DNA of 61,771 nucleotides from positions 1-61,771 of the forward strand of contig JAJFUQ010000029.1 of the NCBI GenBank assembly GCA_021372355.1. Direction: 5' to 3'. Shown piece by piece: positions 18,234 to 27,893 of this stretch. Source of the stretch: Nocardiaceae bacterium (GTDB lineage: Bacteria; Actinomycetota; Actinomycetes; Mycobacteriales; Mycobacteriaceae). The translations under genes were made by a program, and so were the position numbers. Every line of letters starts with the position of its first letter. Position 1 is the stretch's first letter. The notes beneath the pieces were generated by a model. The model was given only the letters and a program-made list of their open reading frames with translations. It was not told the DNA's origin and made no database searches.

Positions 18234-18395
18234 GAACCGCTCAGGCCCAGTTTGATTTTGTCCGGGCGGTTCAACTAACCTTGGTTAGTCGCTGAACAGG
18301 CGCCGTTTTGGCTGCCCAGCAAGCTGATTTTCAGCAAACAACAGACCATTCGCGTGGTGATGCTGCGCGAGCGCGGTTAGAGGTCATCCTCTAAC
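18234..18395 (+). promoter_or_regulatory. rne-rplU intergenic region with three inverted repeats
   Basis: Three elements follow each other. GAACCGC/GCGGTTC (18234-18272) could end rne transcription. ACTAACC-TT-GGTTAGT (18274-18289) is a tight operator-like inverted repeat. GTTAGAGG-TCAT-CCTCTAAC (18376-18395) is a perfect 8-pair tetraloop hairpin ending 27 bases before the rplU start, close to its ribosome site GGAGGG. The last is placed where a ribosomal-protein leader could control L21/L27 synthesis; I know of no described actinobacterial L21 leader that matches. Confidence 0.45.
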
Positions 18396-18422
18396 GCATG
18401 AGAAGTGGAGGGTGACCGGCCG

Positions 18423-18734
18423 ATGGCAACGTACGCAATCGTCAAGACCGGCGGAAAGCAGTACAAGGTCGCGGTCGGTGACCTCGTAAAGGTCGAGAAG
18501 TTCGACAACGAGGTTGGTACTGAGGTCTCGCTGACCCCGGTTCTCGTCGTCGACGGCGCGAACCTGACTTCTGACGCTGACAAGCTGGCAAATGTTTCGG
18601 TCAAGGCTGAGATCGTCGAGCACACCAAGGGCCCGAAGATTCGCATCCTCAAGTACAAGAACAAGACCGGCTACAAGAAGCGCCAGGGTCACCGTCAGAA
18701 GCTGACGGTCCTCAAGGTCACCGGCATCGCCTGA
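18423..18734 (+). CDS. rplU: 50S ribosomal protein L21
   Basis: 103 residues; binds 23S rRNA in the large subunit. [20 protein letters not shown] is the canonical start and [20 protein letters not shown] the signature near the end. ATG 18423 is preceded by GGAGGG; an in-frame GTG at 18405 lies inside that site. rpmA follows after 40 bases. Confidence 0.98.
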   Translation: MATYAIVKTGGKQYKVAVGDLVKVEKFDNEVGTEVSLTPVLVVDGANLTSDADKLANVSVKAEIVEHTKGPKIRILKYKNKTGYKKRQGHRQKLTVLKVTGIA

Positions 18735-18774
18735 GCTAACCGCCCAAGCTTTTATCGTTAAGGAGTAACGAGAG

Positions 18775-19035
18775 ATGGCACACAAGAAGGGTGCGTCGAG
18801 CTCGCGCAACGGTCGTGACTCGAACGCACAGCGACTCGGAGTGAAGCGCTTCGGCGGTCAGTCGGTTCAGGCCGGCGAGATCCTCGTCCGTCAGCGTGGA
18901 ACTCACTTCCACCCGGGTGTGAACGTCGGCCGTGGTGGCGACGACACCCTGTTCGCGCTCGCAGCGGGTGCGGTCCTGTTCGGCACCAAGCGTGGCCGCA
19001 AGACCGTCAACATCGTTGTGCCGGCTGAGGCCTAA
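18775..19035 (+). CDS. rpmA: 50S ribosomal protein L27
   Basis: 86 residues; the N-terminal arm reaches the peptidyl-transferase centre. [20 protein letters not shown] and [16 protein letters not shown] are diagnostic. The N-terminus starts directly with the mature sequence, without the cleaved extension found in Firmicutes. AAGGAGTAACGAG gives a good ribosome site. Confidence 0.98.
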   Translation: MAHKKGASSSRNGRDSNAQRLGVKRFGGQSVQAGEILVRQRGTHFHPGVNVGRGGDDTLFALAAGAVLFGTKRGRKTVNIVVPAEA

Positions 19036-19056
19036 GCGTCAACAACCTTCACATCA

Positions 19057-19086
19057 GGCGGGCCAGGGTTACAGACCCGGCCCGCC
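19057..19086 (+). terminator. hairpin between rpmA and obg
   Basis: GGCGGGCC pairs with GGCCCGCC around AGGGTTACAGACCC, which itself forms GGGT/ACCC; TTATGTGTTTTC follows. It could end the ribosomal-protein transcript or attenuate read-through into obg, which starts 50 bases on. Confidence 0.7.
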
Positions 19087-19135
19087 TTATGTGTTTTCAT
19101 CACTAATTCGCACATCGCGAGAAGGAGCGTCAGAC

Positions 19136-20593
19136 GTGGCAAAATTCGTCGATCGCGTTGTGCTGCACGTGACCGCTGGACGCGGCGGAAACGGTTGTTC
19201 GTCCATTCACCGTGAGAAGTTCAAGCCGCTCGGCGGCCCCGACGGCGGCAACGGCGGTAACGGCGGCTCGGTCATGCTGGTCGTCGACGACCAGGTGCAC
19301 ACGCTGCTCGACTTCCACTTTCACCCGCACGCCAAAGCCGGCAACGGCAAGCAGGGCGCGGGCAGTAACCGCGATGGCGCCAAGGGCGAGGACCTCGTCC
19401 TCAAGGTCCCGGACGGCACCGTTGTTCTCGATCAGAACGGCAACGTCCTCGCCGACCTCGTCGGTGTCGGCGCCACGTTTGCCGCTGCTGCCGGTGGTCG
19501 CGGCGGCCTCGGCAACGCGCAGCTTGCCTCGAAGTCTCGCAAGGCTCCGGGATTCGCGCTCCTCGGTGAAGAGGGGGAGGAGCGCGATCTCGTTCTCGAG
19601 CTGAAGTCCGTCGCCGACGTCGGACTCGTGGGCTTCCCGTCCGCCGGCAAGTCGTCGCTGGTCTCCGTGCTCTCTGCGGCGAAGCCGAAGATCGCGGACT
19701 ATCCGTTCACGACCCTCACGCCGAACCTCGGCGTGGTGTCGGCGGGTGAGTCGACCTTCGTCGTCGCCGACGTGCCGGGCCTCATTCCCGGTGCCAGCCA
19801 GGGCAAAGGCCTCGGTCTCGAATTCCTCCGTCACCTCGAGCGCTGCGCGGTTCTCGCGCACGTCGTCGACTGCGCGACGCTGGAGCCGGGTCGGGACCCG
19901 ATTTCGGATATCGACGCCTTGGAAAAGGAACTCGCCGAGTACGAGCCGGCGCTGGCTGCGGATTCGGGCCTCGGTGACCTCGCGGACCGCCCGCGCATCG
20001 TCATCCTCAACAAGATCGACATTCCGGATGCCGCCGACATGGCGGAGTTCATCAAGGCCGAGATCGCCCAGCGTGGCTGGCCGGTCTACGAGATCTCCGC
20101 GGTGAGCCGGGAAGGCCTGCGGCCCTTGACGTTCGCTCTCGCTGCCATGGTCGCGGAGTTCCGGGAGGCGCACCCGAAGGCAGCTCCCGCGCGGACGATC
20201 ATCCGTCCGGTTGCCGTTGACGACTCGGGCTTCACGGTCGAGTCCGACCCCGAGATCGACGGTGGCTTCATCATCCGGGGTATCCGTCCGGAGCGTTGGG
20301 TCAAGCAGACCGACTTCGAGAACGACGAAGCCGTGGGCTACCTGGCCGACCGTTTGGCGCGCCTCGGTGTCGAGGACAAGCTGCAGAAGCTCGGGGCAGA
20401 GCCGGGCTGTGCGGTCACGATCGGCGACATGACGTTCGACTGGGAGCCCCAGATCGGCGCCGGCGTGGACATGCCGATGACGGGTCGCGGAACTGACCTC
20501 CGCATGGAGCAGACTGATCGCGTGGGTGCAGCGGAGCGGAAATTGGCGTCGCGGATTCGTCGCGGGTTGGTCGACCCCGACGAACTGGACTGA
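19136..20593 (+). CDS. obg: Obg GTPase
   Basis: 485 residues; essential ribosome-associated GTPase of the CgtA/Obg family. N-terminal glycine-rich Obg fold ([30 protein letters not shown]), G domain with GFPSAGKSS (G1), [16 protein letters not shown] (G3) and NKIDIPD (G4), then the C-terminal OCT domain with [21 protein letters not shown] 19136 preceded by AGAAGGAG. The longer frame beginning at 18932 overlaps rpmA and is not real. The stop overlaps the proB start by one base. Confidence 0.97.
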   Translation: MAKFVDRVVLHVTAGRGGNGCSSIHREKFKPLGGPDGGNGGNGGSVMLVVDDQVHTLLDFHFHPHAKAGNGKQGAGSNRDGAKGEDLVLKVPDGTVVLDQNGNVLADLVGVGATFAAAAGGRGGLGNAQLASKSRKAPGFALLGEEGEERDLVLELKSVADVGLVGFPSAGKSSLVSVLSAAKPKIADYPFTTLTPNLGVVSAGESTFVVADVPGLIPGASQGKGLGLEFLRHLERCAVLAHVVDCATLEPGRDPISDIDALEKELAEYEPALAADSGLGDLADRPRIVILNKIDIPDAADMAEFIKAEIAQRGWPVYEISAVSREGLRPLTFALAAMVAEFREAHPKAAPARTIIRPVAVDDSGFTVESDPEIDGGFIIRGIRPERWVKQTDFENDEAVGYLADRLARLGVEDKLQKLGAEPGCAVTIGDMTFDWEPQIGAGVDMPMTGRGTDLRMEQTDRVGAAERKLASRIRRGLVDPDELD

Positions 20594-21732
20594 TGGTCGC
20601 AGGAGCGCAGCCAGCGGAGCAACCGATGGCTCAGTCTCAAGCGCGCCAGGCGATTGCAAAGGCGCGTCGGGTTGTCGTGAAGGTCGGCTCCGCGTCGATC
20701 ACCTCGCTTTCCGGCGGGCTCGACCGGGATCGGTTGGATGCTCTGGCGGACGCCGTCGAGGCGCGGATGCGTGCCGGCTCGGATGTGGTTGTCGTGTCGT
20801 CCGGTGCGGTTTCCGCTGGTCTGGCTCCGCTCGGCCTGACGAAGCGGCCTAAGGACCTCGCGACGAAGCAGGCCGCCGCGAGTGTCGGTCAACTCGCGCT
20901 CGCGCACGCGTGGGGGACGTCGTTCGGCCGCTACGGCCGCACCGTTGGCCAGGTCCTCCTGAGCGCGGACGACTTCGCCCGCCGGGAGAACCACCGCAAT
21001 GCCCAGCGCACGCTCGACCGTCTGCGTTCGTTGCATGCGGTGGCCGTGGTCAACGAGAACGACACCGTGGCGACGGAGGAAATCCGATTCGGCGACAACG
21101 ACCGACTGGCTGCGCTCGTGGCGCACCTGGTCGGGGCGGACGCGCTGGTCCTGCTTTCTGACGTCGAGGGGCTGTACGACTCGGACCCTCGCCGCGGCAA
21201 CGCGACCCTCATCCGCGAAGTCTCGGCGCACGCGGCGCTCGACGAGGTGCAGGCCGGCGACGGCGGCACCCTGGGCACGGGCGGCATGGCCTCGAAACTG
21301 TCTGCTGCCCGGCTGGCCGCGGACGCCGGAGTTCCGGTGTTGCTCGCGGCTGCCAGTCGGGCTGGGGAGGCCCTCACCGAAGGGCTCGTGGGTACCGCGT
21401 TCGAGGCACGGCCCGTGCGGCTCTCGGCGCGGAAGTTCTGGGTTCGGCACGCTGCCGACGCGCGTGGCGCACTGTTGCTCGATGCCGGTGCGGTCGCTGC
21501 GGTGTCACAGCGCAGGCGATCGCTCCTCGCTGCGGGAGTCGTCGGGGTGCGCGGCACGTTCCATGGCGGTGACGTCGTATCGCTCGTTGGCCCCGACGAA
21601 CGGACGGTTGCGCGCGGCGTCGTCGCGTACGACCGCACCGAACTCGAGGGGATGCTCGGCCGCTCGACAGCGGAACTGCCGTCGGAGTTGCAGCGCCCCG
21701 TCGTGCACGCGGACGACCTCGTGGCCCTCTAG
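20593..21732 (+). CDS. proB: glutamate 5-kinase
   Basis: 379 residues from ATG 20593; first step of proline synthesis, ATP plus glutamate to glutamyl phosphate. Kinase domain: [56 protein letters not shown]; a PUA domain from about residue 285 ([26 protein letters not shown]). A start at ATG 20626 (MAQSQARQA), preceded by GGAG, would remove 11 residues and is equally plausible. The stretch between the two codons has the GGAGCGCAGC-type repeat also seen before gpgP. proA is not adjacent: it lies about 16.7 kb on, across an accessory block. Confidence 0.96.
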   Translation: MVAGAQPAEQPMAQSQARQAIAKARRVVVKVGSASITSLSGGLDRDRLDALADAVEARMRAGSDVVVVSSGAVSAGLAPLGLTKRPKDLATKQAAASVGQLALAHAWGTSFGRYGRTVGQVLLSADDFARRENHRNAQRTLDRLRSLHAVAVVNENDTVATEEIRFGDNDRLAALVAHLVGADALVLLSDVEGLYDSDPRRGNATLIREVSAHAALDEVQAGDGGTLGTGGMASKLSAARLAADAGVPVLLAAASRAGEALTEGLVGTAFEARPVRLSARKFWVRHAADARGALLLDAGAVAAVSQRRRSLLAAGVVGVRGTFHGGDVVSLVGPDERTVARGVVAYDRTELEGMLGRSTAELPSELQRPVVHADDLVAL

Positions 21733-21862
21733 GGTCTCACTTGTGTTTCCCGCTCGTCACGAAGTGGCGAGAATCGGACTTCCGTCCTACCCGAGGGAAG
21801 CGTCGCTTCATAACCTGGATCGTCGGATAGCTGTTGAATTGCCGAGGTCCAAGGGAGCGACG

Positions 21863-23248
21863 ATGCGGATTCTGTCAAGGGGCGTCCTCGCGTCGGTGCT
21901 CGCCGCGGCTGCACTTGCTGTCGTGGGTGCGCCGCCTGCGTTGGCGGCCGACTCCGAGAACGTCATTGTCGTATACAAGGACGGTGTTGACGTTGATCAG
22001 AAGACCAACGCACTCGAGCAGGCCAACCAGATCCGCCCGGTGTTTCGCTATCGCTCGGCGGTGCACGGTTTCGCTGCAAAGGTGACGCCAATCGCAAAGG
22101 CTCGTCTGTTGGCCGATCGAGATGTCGCATTCGTCAGTCCTGATCGCCAGGTGAACGCTTCGGAAATCGGCGTAGGTTCGGTTTCGGGGGTCGTGCCATC
22201 TGCCGCTCCCGATGTGAGCTCCGCATTCTCGCCGGGTGGTGCCTTCGGAAACACCGGAGGTTCGACCAAGGTCGACACCATCCCGAATGGTGTGCTTCGA
22301 ATCGCAGCCTCTGCACCGGGCAACATTCGAGCGGGGAGCGGGGTCGGAGTCGCGGTTATCGATACGGGCATTTCAACGGGTACAGGCGACCTGAATGTCG
22401 GGAACGGTGTCAACTGTGTGCGTCCCGGTTCATCAGCCAGCGACGACAACGGGCACGGCACGCACGTGGCGGGAACGATCGCGGCGACGAAGAACCAGTC
22501 GAAGGTTGTTGGCGTTGCTCCTGGAACGAAGCTTTACCCCGTCAAGGTGCTCGACAGCAAAGGAAACGGGTCGTGGTCTCAGGTCATTTGCGGTTTGGAT
22601 TGGGTCACCGCGAACGCTCAGGTACTCAATATCAGAGTTGCGAACTTGAGCCTCGGCGGTGACGGGCAGTCGGACGACTCGTGTGGGACAACGAACTCGG
22701 ACGCCCTTCACGCCGCTGTGTGCCGTGTCGTCGGTGCCGGGGTGACACTCGTTGTCGCCGCGGGCAACAGTGGTAAAGACCTTGCGACCGAGTCGCCTGC
22801 GTCCTACCCCGAAGTCCTTACGGTTACGGCAATGTCGGACAGTGATGGCAAGCCGGGTGGTGTCGGACGGGCCCCGTCATGTCGCACGGGCGAGGTCGAC
22901 GATGGGGCAGCCTTATTCTCGAACTACGCGACAGCTGTCCGTGATATGTCACACACAGTGGCGGCTCCCGGCGTTTGTATCGAATCGCTCGCGACGGGCT
23001 GGTTCTCCTCGACGAAGGTCCTCTCCGGGACGTCCATGGCAACTCCTCACGTGACCGGCACGGTCGCGTTGTGTGAGTCGCGGGGAACAGTTCCCGGGCC
23101 GTGTGCAAATCTCACCCCCGCACAGGTCATCGAGAAGATCCGAGCCGATGCTGCGGGGCAGCCGGTCTCCTTTGGGTTCACCGGGGATCCGCGAAGCTCT
23201 GCGCCGGGGCGGTATTACGGATATTTGGTAAGCGCCGGGGTCTACTAA
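21863..23248 (+). CDS. secreted subtilisin-like serine protease (S8)
   Basis: 461 residues. ATG 21863 with GGGAGCGACG upstream; a longer open frame reaching back into proB is accidental. Signal peptide to about residue 29 (PPALAA), inhibitor-I9-type propeptide (ENVIVVYKDGV to DVAFVSPDRQV, about 33-97), then the catalytic domain with Asp167 (VAVIDTGI), His198 (NGHGTHVAG), oxyanion Asn302 (AAGNSG) and Ser391 (SGTSMATPH). Six or more cysteines suggest disulfides after export. No cell-wall anchor, so a free extracellular protease is likely. First gene of the accessory block after proB. Confidence 0.93.
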   Translation: MRILSRGVLASVLAAAALAVVGAPPALAADSENVIVVYKDGVDVDQKTNALEQANQIRPVFRYRSAVHGFAAKVTPIAKARLLADRDVAFVSPDRQVNASEIGVGSVSGVVPSAAPDVSSAFSPGGAFGNTGGSTKVDTIPNGVLRIAASAPGNIRAGSGVGVAVIDTGISTGTGDLNVGNGVNCVRPGSSASDDNGHGTHVAGTIAATKNQSKVVGVAPGTKLYPVKVLDSKGNGSWSQVICGLDWVTANAQVLNIRVANLSLGGDGQSDDSCGTTNSDALHAAVCRVVGAGVTLVVAAGNSGKDLATESPASYPEVLTVTAMSDSDGKPGGVGRAPSCRTGEVDDGAALFSNYATAVRDMSHTVAAPGVCIESLATGWFSSTKVLSGTSMATPHVTGTVALCESRGTVPGPCANLTPAQVIEKIRADAAGQPVSFGFTGDPRSSAPGRYYGYLVSAGVY

Positions 23249-23288
23249 CTGCCCGTATTGGAGTAGCGGTCAATCGTGGGTCCTGCGT

Positions 23289-25502
23289 CTAGCGGACTGT
23301 CGCATCGCGCGGCAGGCCGAGCATGCGTTCCCCGATCACGTTGAGCTGCACCTCGCTCGTGCCGCCGTAGATCGTGGTCGCGCGTCCGCCGATGAGTTGC
23401 TCCATCGCCTTGTCACTCGGTTCGCCGGGAATCGACACGACGCCGGCCATTCCGAGCTCGGCGACGACGAACTCGGAGATCGCCTGGCCGATCTTCATGC
23501 CGAGCAGCTTCCCGACGCTCGACGTGGTGCTTATGTCCGCGCCGGACAGTTGCTTGAGCACCGTGCGCGCCCCGATGAGATCGATCGCCTGGCTCTCGGC
23601 GAGCAGTTCGCCGACTCGGTACCGGCCGATGGGCGTCAGCTCGCGCTTGCGTGCGAACGCGAGGAGGTCCTTGTCAGTCGCGTAGGCCTCGAGCTTCTGG
23701 CTCAGGGCGACGCGTTCCCCGGCGAGCGTGGTTCGTGCCACGTGCCAGCCGTCGTTGACCTCGCCGACCACGTTGTCGTCGGGAATGAACACGTCATCGA
23801 GGAACACCTCGTTGAACAGCGCGGAACCCGTCATCTCGCGGAGTGGTCGCACTGTCACGCCGGGAGTGCTCATGTCGAGCACGAAGTAGGTGATGCCCTG
23901 GTGTTTCGGCTTGCTCGGATCGCTGCGGGCGATGAGCATCGCCCAGTCCGCAAATTGTGCGACTGTCGTCCAGATCTTCTGGCCGGTGACCTTCCACCCG
24001 CCATCGACCTTGACGGCCTTCGTGGTGAGCGAAGCGAGGTCCGATCCTGCACCCGGCTCGCTGAAAAGCTGGCACCACACGACCTCGCCGCGAAGGGTGG
24101 GAACGACGAGATCGTCCTTCTGCTTCTGCGTACCGTGGGCGACGATCGCCTGCACGGCCCACGTTCCCATCAGCAGCTGGGGAAGTTGAATGCCCGCAGT
24201 CTTGGTCTCCTCGGCGATGACGATCTGCTCGAGCGGCGCCGCGGATCGGCCGTAGGGCCTCGGCAGATGCGGCTGCACCCAACCGCCATCACCGAGGGCG
24301 ATGAGCTGCTCGTCTTCGTCGGTGATGCTCGCGATCGGGGCGAGTTCCGCGCGGATCCGGTCCCGAATCGACGCCGACTCCTCCGGCAGTTCGAGCACAA
24401 CGGGACGGGTCACGCCCGAGAGTGCCTGATCAGCAACGCGGTTCACGCGGTCCTCGCGAGTGCCGAGTACGCCGCGAATGGCGAGAGCACGTCGGTAGTA
24501 GAGGTGTGCGTCGTGCTCCCAGGTGAATCCGATTCCGCCGAGGACCTGGATGCAGTCCTCGGCGATGTGTACCGCCGCATCCGGAACGATGACTGCGGCG
24601 ATGTCGGCCGCGAAGTCGGCAGTGTCGTCCGCGTGGTCGAGCGCGACCGCCGCGTCCCAGAGGGCAGCCCGGGATTGCTCGAGCGCGATGCCCATGGTGG
24701 CGCACTTGTGCTTGACACCCTGGAACTGCCCGATCGGTCGACCGAACTGGACCCGCGTCTTGGCGTACTCTGCCGCGGTCGACACACACCACGAGGACAC
24801 GCCCAGAGCTTCGGCGCCGAGAACCACGGAGGCGATCGAGCGCACGCGATGGTGGGTGATGCCCTCCAGGACGCGGTCCGGACCGATGGTGAGTTCCTCA
24901 ACCGAAACGCACGCGGACCCACGCAGCACGTCGATGCTGTCCTGGGCCTCGACGTGGATCTGTTCCGCGTCCAACACAACCCATTTGACCTGGCCCTCGA
25001 AGTACCCGGCGGCGAGGACGAAGTCCGCGTGCGCCGCACCGATCACCGCGTCGAGGTCGCCGCGGATGACCCAGCCGTCGGCGACCGCCTGCGCGCGCAG
25101 TTTCGTGCCGAGCGCGATCGCAGCGGTCGAGGAGCCGTCGAGCAGGCGGGGGAGTGTTTCGATGCCGACCTTCGCGTCGGCGGCGGACAGGACGGCCGCC
25201 GCAAGGACGGTCGGGACGAATGGCCCAGGTGCGACCGTTCGGCCCAGCGCCTCGAGTGCGACGGCGAGGGTGAGCAGCCCGGCTCCGTGGCCACCGCGTT
25301 CTTCCGCGACCGCCAGACCGATCAGATCCTGGGCGACCAGATCGTCCCAGAATGGTGGGAACTTCGGTGCGGCAGCGGCTTCGACCGCGTCGCGGACGAG
25401 TTCGGTGGTGATGGTGTGCTCGGCGAAGGCGCGAACCGACTCAGCGAGCGCGATGTGTTCCTCGGTCAGCCCGAGGCCGAGTTCGTAGGAATTGCGAGCC
25501 AT
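23289..25502 (-). CDS. fused double acyl-CoA dehydrogenase (FadE6/FadE22/FadE34 type)
   Basis: 737 residues, twice the length of a normal acyl-CoA dehydrogenase. Half 1 (residues 1-350) has a complete fold ending in EDCIQVLGGIGFTWEHDAHLY; half 2 (about 370-737) has AEETKTAGIQLPQLLMG, FSEPGAGSDLASL, and IYGGTSEVQLNVIGERMLGL. Fused pairs of this kind in mycobacteria mirror the alpha2beta2 ChsE enzymes that oxidise steroid side-chain or other bulky acyl-CoA thioesters with FAD. It starts 18 bases after the SRPBCC gene, so both form one operon behind the operator region at 25987-26045. The physiological substrate is not evident. Confidence 0.92.
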   Translation of the reverse strand: MARNSYELGLGLTEEHIALAESVRAFAEHTITTELVRDAVEAAAAPKFPPFWDDLVAQDLIGLAVAEERGGHGAGLLTLAVALEALGRTVAPGPFVPTVLAAAVLSAADAKVGIETLPRLLDGSSTAAIALGTKLRAQAVADGWVIRGDLDAVIGAAHADFVLAAGYFEGQVKWVVLDAEQIHVEAQDSIDVLRGSACVSVEELTIGPDRVLEGITHHRVRSIASVVLGAEALGVSSWCVSTAAEYAKTRVQFGRPIGQFQGVKHKCATMGIALEQSRAALWDAAVALDHADDTADFAADIAAVIVPDAAVHIAEDCIQVLGGIGFTWEHDAHLYYRRALAIRGVLGTREDRVNRVADQALSGVTRPVVLELPEESASIRDRIRAELAPIASITDEDEQLIALGDGGWVQPHLPRPYGRSAAPLEQIVIAEETKTAGIQLPQLLMGTWAVQAIVAHGTQKQKDDLVVPTLRGEVVWCQLFSEPGAGSDLASLTTKAVKVDGGWKVTGQKIWTTVAQFADWAMLIARSDPSKPKHQGITYFVLDMSTPGVTVRPLREMTGSALFNEVFLDDVFIPDDNVVGEVNDGWHVARTTLAGERVALSQKLEAYATDKDLLAFARKRELTPIGRYRVGELLAESQAIDLIGARTVLKQLSGADISTTSSVGKLLGMKIGQAISEFVVAELGMAGVVSIPGEPSDKAMEQLIGGRATTIYGGTSEVQLNVIGERMLGLPRDATVR

Positions 25503-25520
25503 GGTGGGTTTCCTCGTCCC

Positions 25521-25955
25521 TCAGGCGGCGACGAGGTCGGCGAAGGTGGCCAGTGAAGCTTCGAGGTCGCGCTGAGCGTTCTTGGCGACGGCCTTGCCGA
25601 TCGGTCCGGCGATCATCGCACCGCTGAAGCCGGCGCCGATCACCGCGGTGCAGCCACCGTCTTTGGCCTGAACCTCGAGCGATAGTTCGACGCGGACGCC
25701 GGCCATTCCCAGCCCGGACATCGTCAGGCGGTGAGGGATGTCGAGTGCGTCGATCGTCCACTCGATCTTGTTCGCCATTCCCATGACCGACACGATCTCG
25801 GTGAATTGGGTGCCGACGTGGAGTTCGGTCGGAATCGCGCTCTTCCACTTCTGGTGGATCGATAGCCACTCGTCCCAGCGCGCGGCGTCAGCGAGCTTGT
25901 CCCAGGTCGCCTGCGGGTCGGCGGCGAGGTCGACGGATACCGATACGGATGCCAT
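25521..25955 (-). CDS. SRPBCC (START-like) family protein
   Basis: 144 residues; polyketide-cyclase/START-like fold with a hydrophobic pocket. ASVSVSVDLAADPQATWDKL and DAARWDEWLSIHQKW are the typical first strand and helices (W-x-x-W-x-x-WH pattern); the C-terminal helix DLEASLATFADLVA closes the pocket. Similar small proteins in mycobacteria are often annotated as Rv0910-like toxin. Here its place at the head of the acyl-CoA dehydrogenase operon suggests binding of a hydrophobic intermediate rather than toxicity. GGGGAATCTC precedes the ATG. Confidence 0.82.
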   Translation of the reverse strand: MASVSVSVDLAADPQATWDKLADAARWDEWLSIHQKWKSAIPTELHVGTQFTEIVSVMGMANKIEWTIDALDIPHRLTMSGLGMAGVRVELSLEVQAKDGGCTAVIGAGFSGAMIAGPIGKAVAKNAQRDLEASLATFADLVAA

Positions 25956-25986
25956 GAGATTCCCCTAGATTTTCGGCGAAATGTGG

Positions 25987-26045
25987 TGAGACGAAGTGTC
26001 TGAGACATCGTGTCCCACGAAAAGTACATTGGACGTGATGTCCCA
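25987..26045. promoter_or_regulatory. operator region A: TGAGAC-N5-GTCCCA and TTGGAC-N5-GTCCCA
   Basis: TGAGACATCGTGTCCCA at 26001-26017 and TTGGACGTGATGTCCCA at 26029-26045 are two copies of the same 17-base palindrome, centres 28 bases apart. A weaker third copy, TGAGACGAAGTGTCTGA at 25987-26003, overlaps the first. They lie 32-90 bases upstream of the SRPBCC-acyl-CoA dehydrogenase operon and 90 or more bases upstream of the divergent TetR gene. Regions B and C hold the same paired motif. Confidence 0.75.
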
Positions 26046-26120
26046 GTCAACCGTTGGGTGCGGGGGATTTGTACGTGTCGGGAAGTGCTGCGTGACCGCA
26101 GTCGCCAATGCTTCGACCTG

Positions 26121-26126
26121 TAGAAT
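26121..26126 (+). promoter_or_regulatory. -10 element of a leaderless tetR promoter
   Basis: TAGAAT followed by seven bases and the ATG of the TetR gene, the same geometry as at valS. No ribosome site is present before the ATG, which supports a leaderless transcript. The operator copies of region A lie 76 bases or more upstream, so autoregulation would have to act at a distance or be weak. Confidence 0.55.
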
Positions 26127-26133
26127 TGACAGA

Positions 26134-26835
26134 ATGTCGCAGGTGAACGATCCGGACGAGCCCGGAGTGGTCGATGGACGCTCCACCCGTTGGGATGATC
26201 ACCGGGCCGATCGGCGCGACCGTCTCATGCGGGCAGCGATTGAAATGATCGATGAATTGGGCCCGGATATCGGTGTCCAAGAGATCGCCACGCGCGCCGG
26301 AATTCCGCGGTCGGTCGTCTACCGGATCTTCAAGGATCGGGACGACCTCGACCGGCAGATCAAAGGCCGCATCATCGAAGACCTCATGGTGGACCTCGCG
26401 CCGACGCTGTCGCTCGAGGGAACCATCGGGACGTCGATCAGCCGCGCGGTGAACACGTACGTCGCGTGGATCGTCGCGCACCCGCGCCTGCACCAGTTTG
26501 CGGGACGGCGGTCGACGCGCGTTGGCGCGAAGCCGAGTGTGGCGTCACGACAGAAGCGCGACGTCGCCCTCGGCGTGGCCCTGTTGATCGAGACGTTCCT
26601 ACGTACTCGCGACTCATCCACCGAGTTCGCCGACTCGCTGGCCTTCGGGTTGATCGGCATGGTCGACGCCACGGTCAACCGATGGCTGACGAACCCGGAT
26701 CGCACGCTGTCTGCCGAGCAGTTGTCGAGGTTCCTCGAGGTGTCGATCTGGCAGATGTTCGAAGGTGTCAGCAAGCGATCCGGTCTCGACATCACGCCCG
26801 ATACGCCGATCGGGTCACTGGTCCCCGGGCGTTAG
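26134..26835 (+). CDS. TetR-family transcriptional regulator
   Basis: 233 residues. The helix-turn-helix is at about residues 48-72 (GVQEIATRAGIPRSVVYRIF followed by KDRDDL); the C-terminal two thirds are helical and hydrophobic, the usual ligand and dimer domain. ATG 26134 was chosen because a -10 element stands seven bases upstream; the frame extends further back without a ribosome site. It is divergent from the SRPBCC-dehydrogenase operon and convergent with the first diiron oxygenase (4-base overlap). It is the only local regulator among genes sharing the TTGGAC-N5-GTCCCA palindrome and so the best candidate to bind it. Confidence 0.9.
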   Translation: MSQVNDPDEPGVVDGRSTRWDDHRADRRDRLMRAAIEMIDELGPDIGVQEIATRAGIPRSVVYRIFKDRDDLDRQIKGRIIEDLMVDLAPTLSLEGTIGTSISRAVNTYVAWIVAHPRLHQFAGRRSTRVGAKPSVASRQKRDVALGVALLIETFLRTRDSSTEFADSLAFGLIGMVDATVNRWLTNPDRTLSAEQLSRFLEVSIWQMFEGVSKRSGLDITPDTPIGSLVPGR

Positions 26836-27821
26836 ACCGCGGCCGTCGCCTTTCGGTCCGGCTCTCCGCGGTAGCGGCTGTTCGGGCCGGCGATACCGAG
26901 GAGGCTCCATACCCGGCGCGTGACGGGGTTCAGGAGACCGATTTCCTCGACGAGCGGACGCACGTCCTTGAAGAACCCGGCCAGCACCTCCTGGGAATGT
27001 GGCGCCTTCCAGAAAGCCTGGTTGAAGGCTTCGCGGTCCACGCCATGGGCCTTTGCTTCAGTCCAGTCGGGCGCGGCGATCTCGCCGGCGAGCCAGCGCA
27101 TCGCGATCGGGAACGCGAGGCCCATGAGGGTCTTGCTGACGGGGTCCATCGCGCCGATGTGGTTCTTCAAGAATTCGTGCGCGAACGAGATGTGGCGCGC
27201 TTCCTCGGCGATGTGGATCTGCATGCAGCGCAAGACGGCGGGCGGCACGTGGTCACCGGCGCGGATGATCGCCTTCTGGTAGTGATCGATGGGCTCTTCG
27301 CCCGCGAGGATGCCGATGAACAGGATCGTGTGGAAGTACCCGCCGGCCAGGCCGATGAGGGGTGACAGCGCGCGGAAATAGGGACGTGGTCCCTTGACGT
27401 CGACGCCGATCCGGTTGACCAACTCCTGGAACATCTGGATGTGGTTGCACTCTTCGGTCATCTCGTGCATGCAGTAGCGGAATTCGGCGGAGCCGTTGGG
27501 CAGCTTCATCGCGTACTGCATCATGCCGCGGATCAGGACGCTCTCGAATGCTGCGCCGACCTTGATCGAGTTGGCGATCCGCCAGCGGCCGATGCTGATC
27601 TGCTCCTCGAGCGGCAGCCCCTGGTACCACTCGGTGGCGCCGAGCGGGTCGACCTCGGGGTGAAGTACCCAACGCGGGTCGTTGGGGTCGATCTGGAGCT
27701 CGGGCGAATCCCAATCGATGTCCAGGTAAGGATCGAAATTGCGATTGACCGAACCGTTCGACAGCGTCGCGAGCAACTCGTCGTACTCGGCATCGAACGG
27801 GTGGACGGACAGCGTCGTCAT
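26832..27821 (-). CDS. AurF-like diiron oxygenase, paralogue 1
   Basis: 329 residues. Ferritin-like helical protein with carboxylate-histidine ligands in the AurF pattern: HEMTEECNHIQMFQ (ExxH), LAGEEPIDHYQK, and HIAEEARHISFAHE (ExxRH with a following His). AurF-type enzymes use dioxygen at a diiron centre, best known for aryl N-oxygenation; many homologues are uncharacterised. ATG 27821 has GGAGG five bases upstream. It is clearly related to the gene at 29580 (shared SVxRxFDxYxDIDWD, EFRY, NRIG, SRYRxEP). It has its own promoter region with operator B, separated from fprB by a long terminator. Confidence 0.85.
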   Translation of the reverse strand: MTTLSVHPFDAEYDELLATLSNGSVNRNFDPYLDIDWDSPELQIDPNDPRWVLHPEVDPLGATEWYQGLPLEEQISIGRWRIANSIKVGAAFESVLIRGMMQYAMKLPNGSAEFRYCMHEMTEECNHIQMFQELVNRIGVDVKGPRPYFRALSPLIGLAGGYFHTILFIGILAGEEPIDHYQKAIIRAGDHVPPAVLRCMQIHIAEEARHISFAHEFLKNHIGAMDPVSKTLMGLAFPIAMRWLAGEIAAPDWTEAKAHGVDREAFNQAFWKAPHSQEVLAGFFKDVRPLVEEIGLLNPVTRRVWSLLGIAGPNSRYRGEPDRKATAAV

Positions 27822-27893
27822 TGAGGCCTCCAGTTGACAAACATCCCAGCTTTGTTGCCCGGGCGGACAAGTAACACTGTTTGTCAAAGTAGA

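Noticed and set aside
18274..18289. iron box (IdeR/DtxR) before rplU
   Set aside because: The half-sites are in the order CTAACC then GGTTAG, the reverse of the IdeR consensus.
20999..21862. 749-codon frame joining proB to the subtilase
   Set aside because: The first 288 codons are an out-of-frame reading of proB, rich in Arg and Ser; the subtilase has its own signal peptide and ribosome site at 21863.
23397..25556. 719-codon frame opposite the acyl-CoA dehydrogenase
   Set aside because: Antisense shadow; no domain is recognisable and the minus strand encodes both complete dehydrogenase halves.
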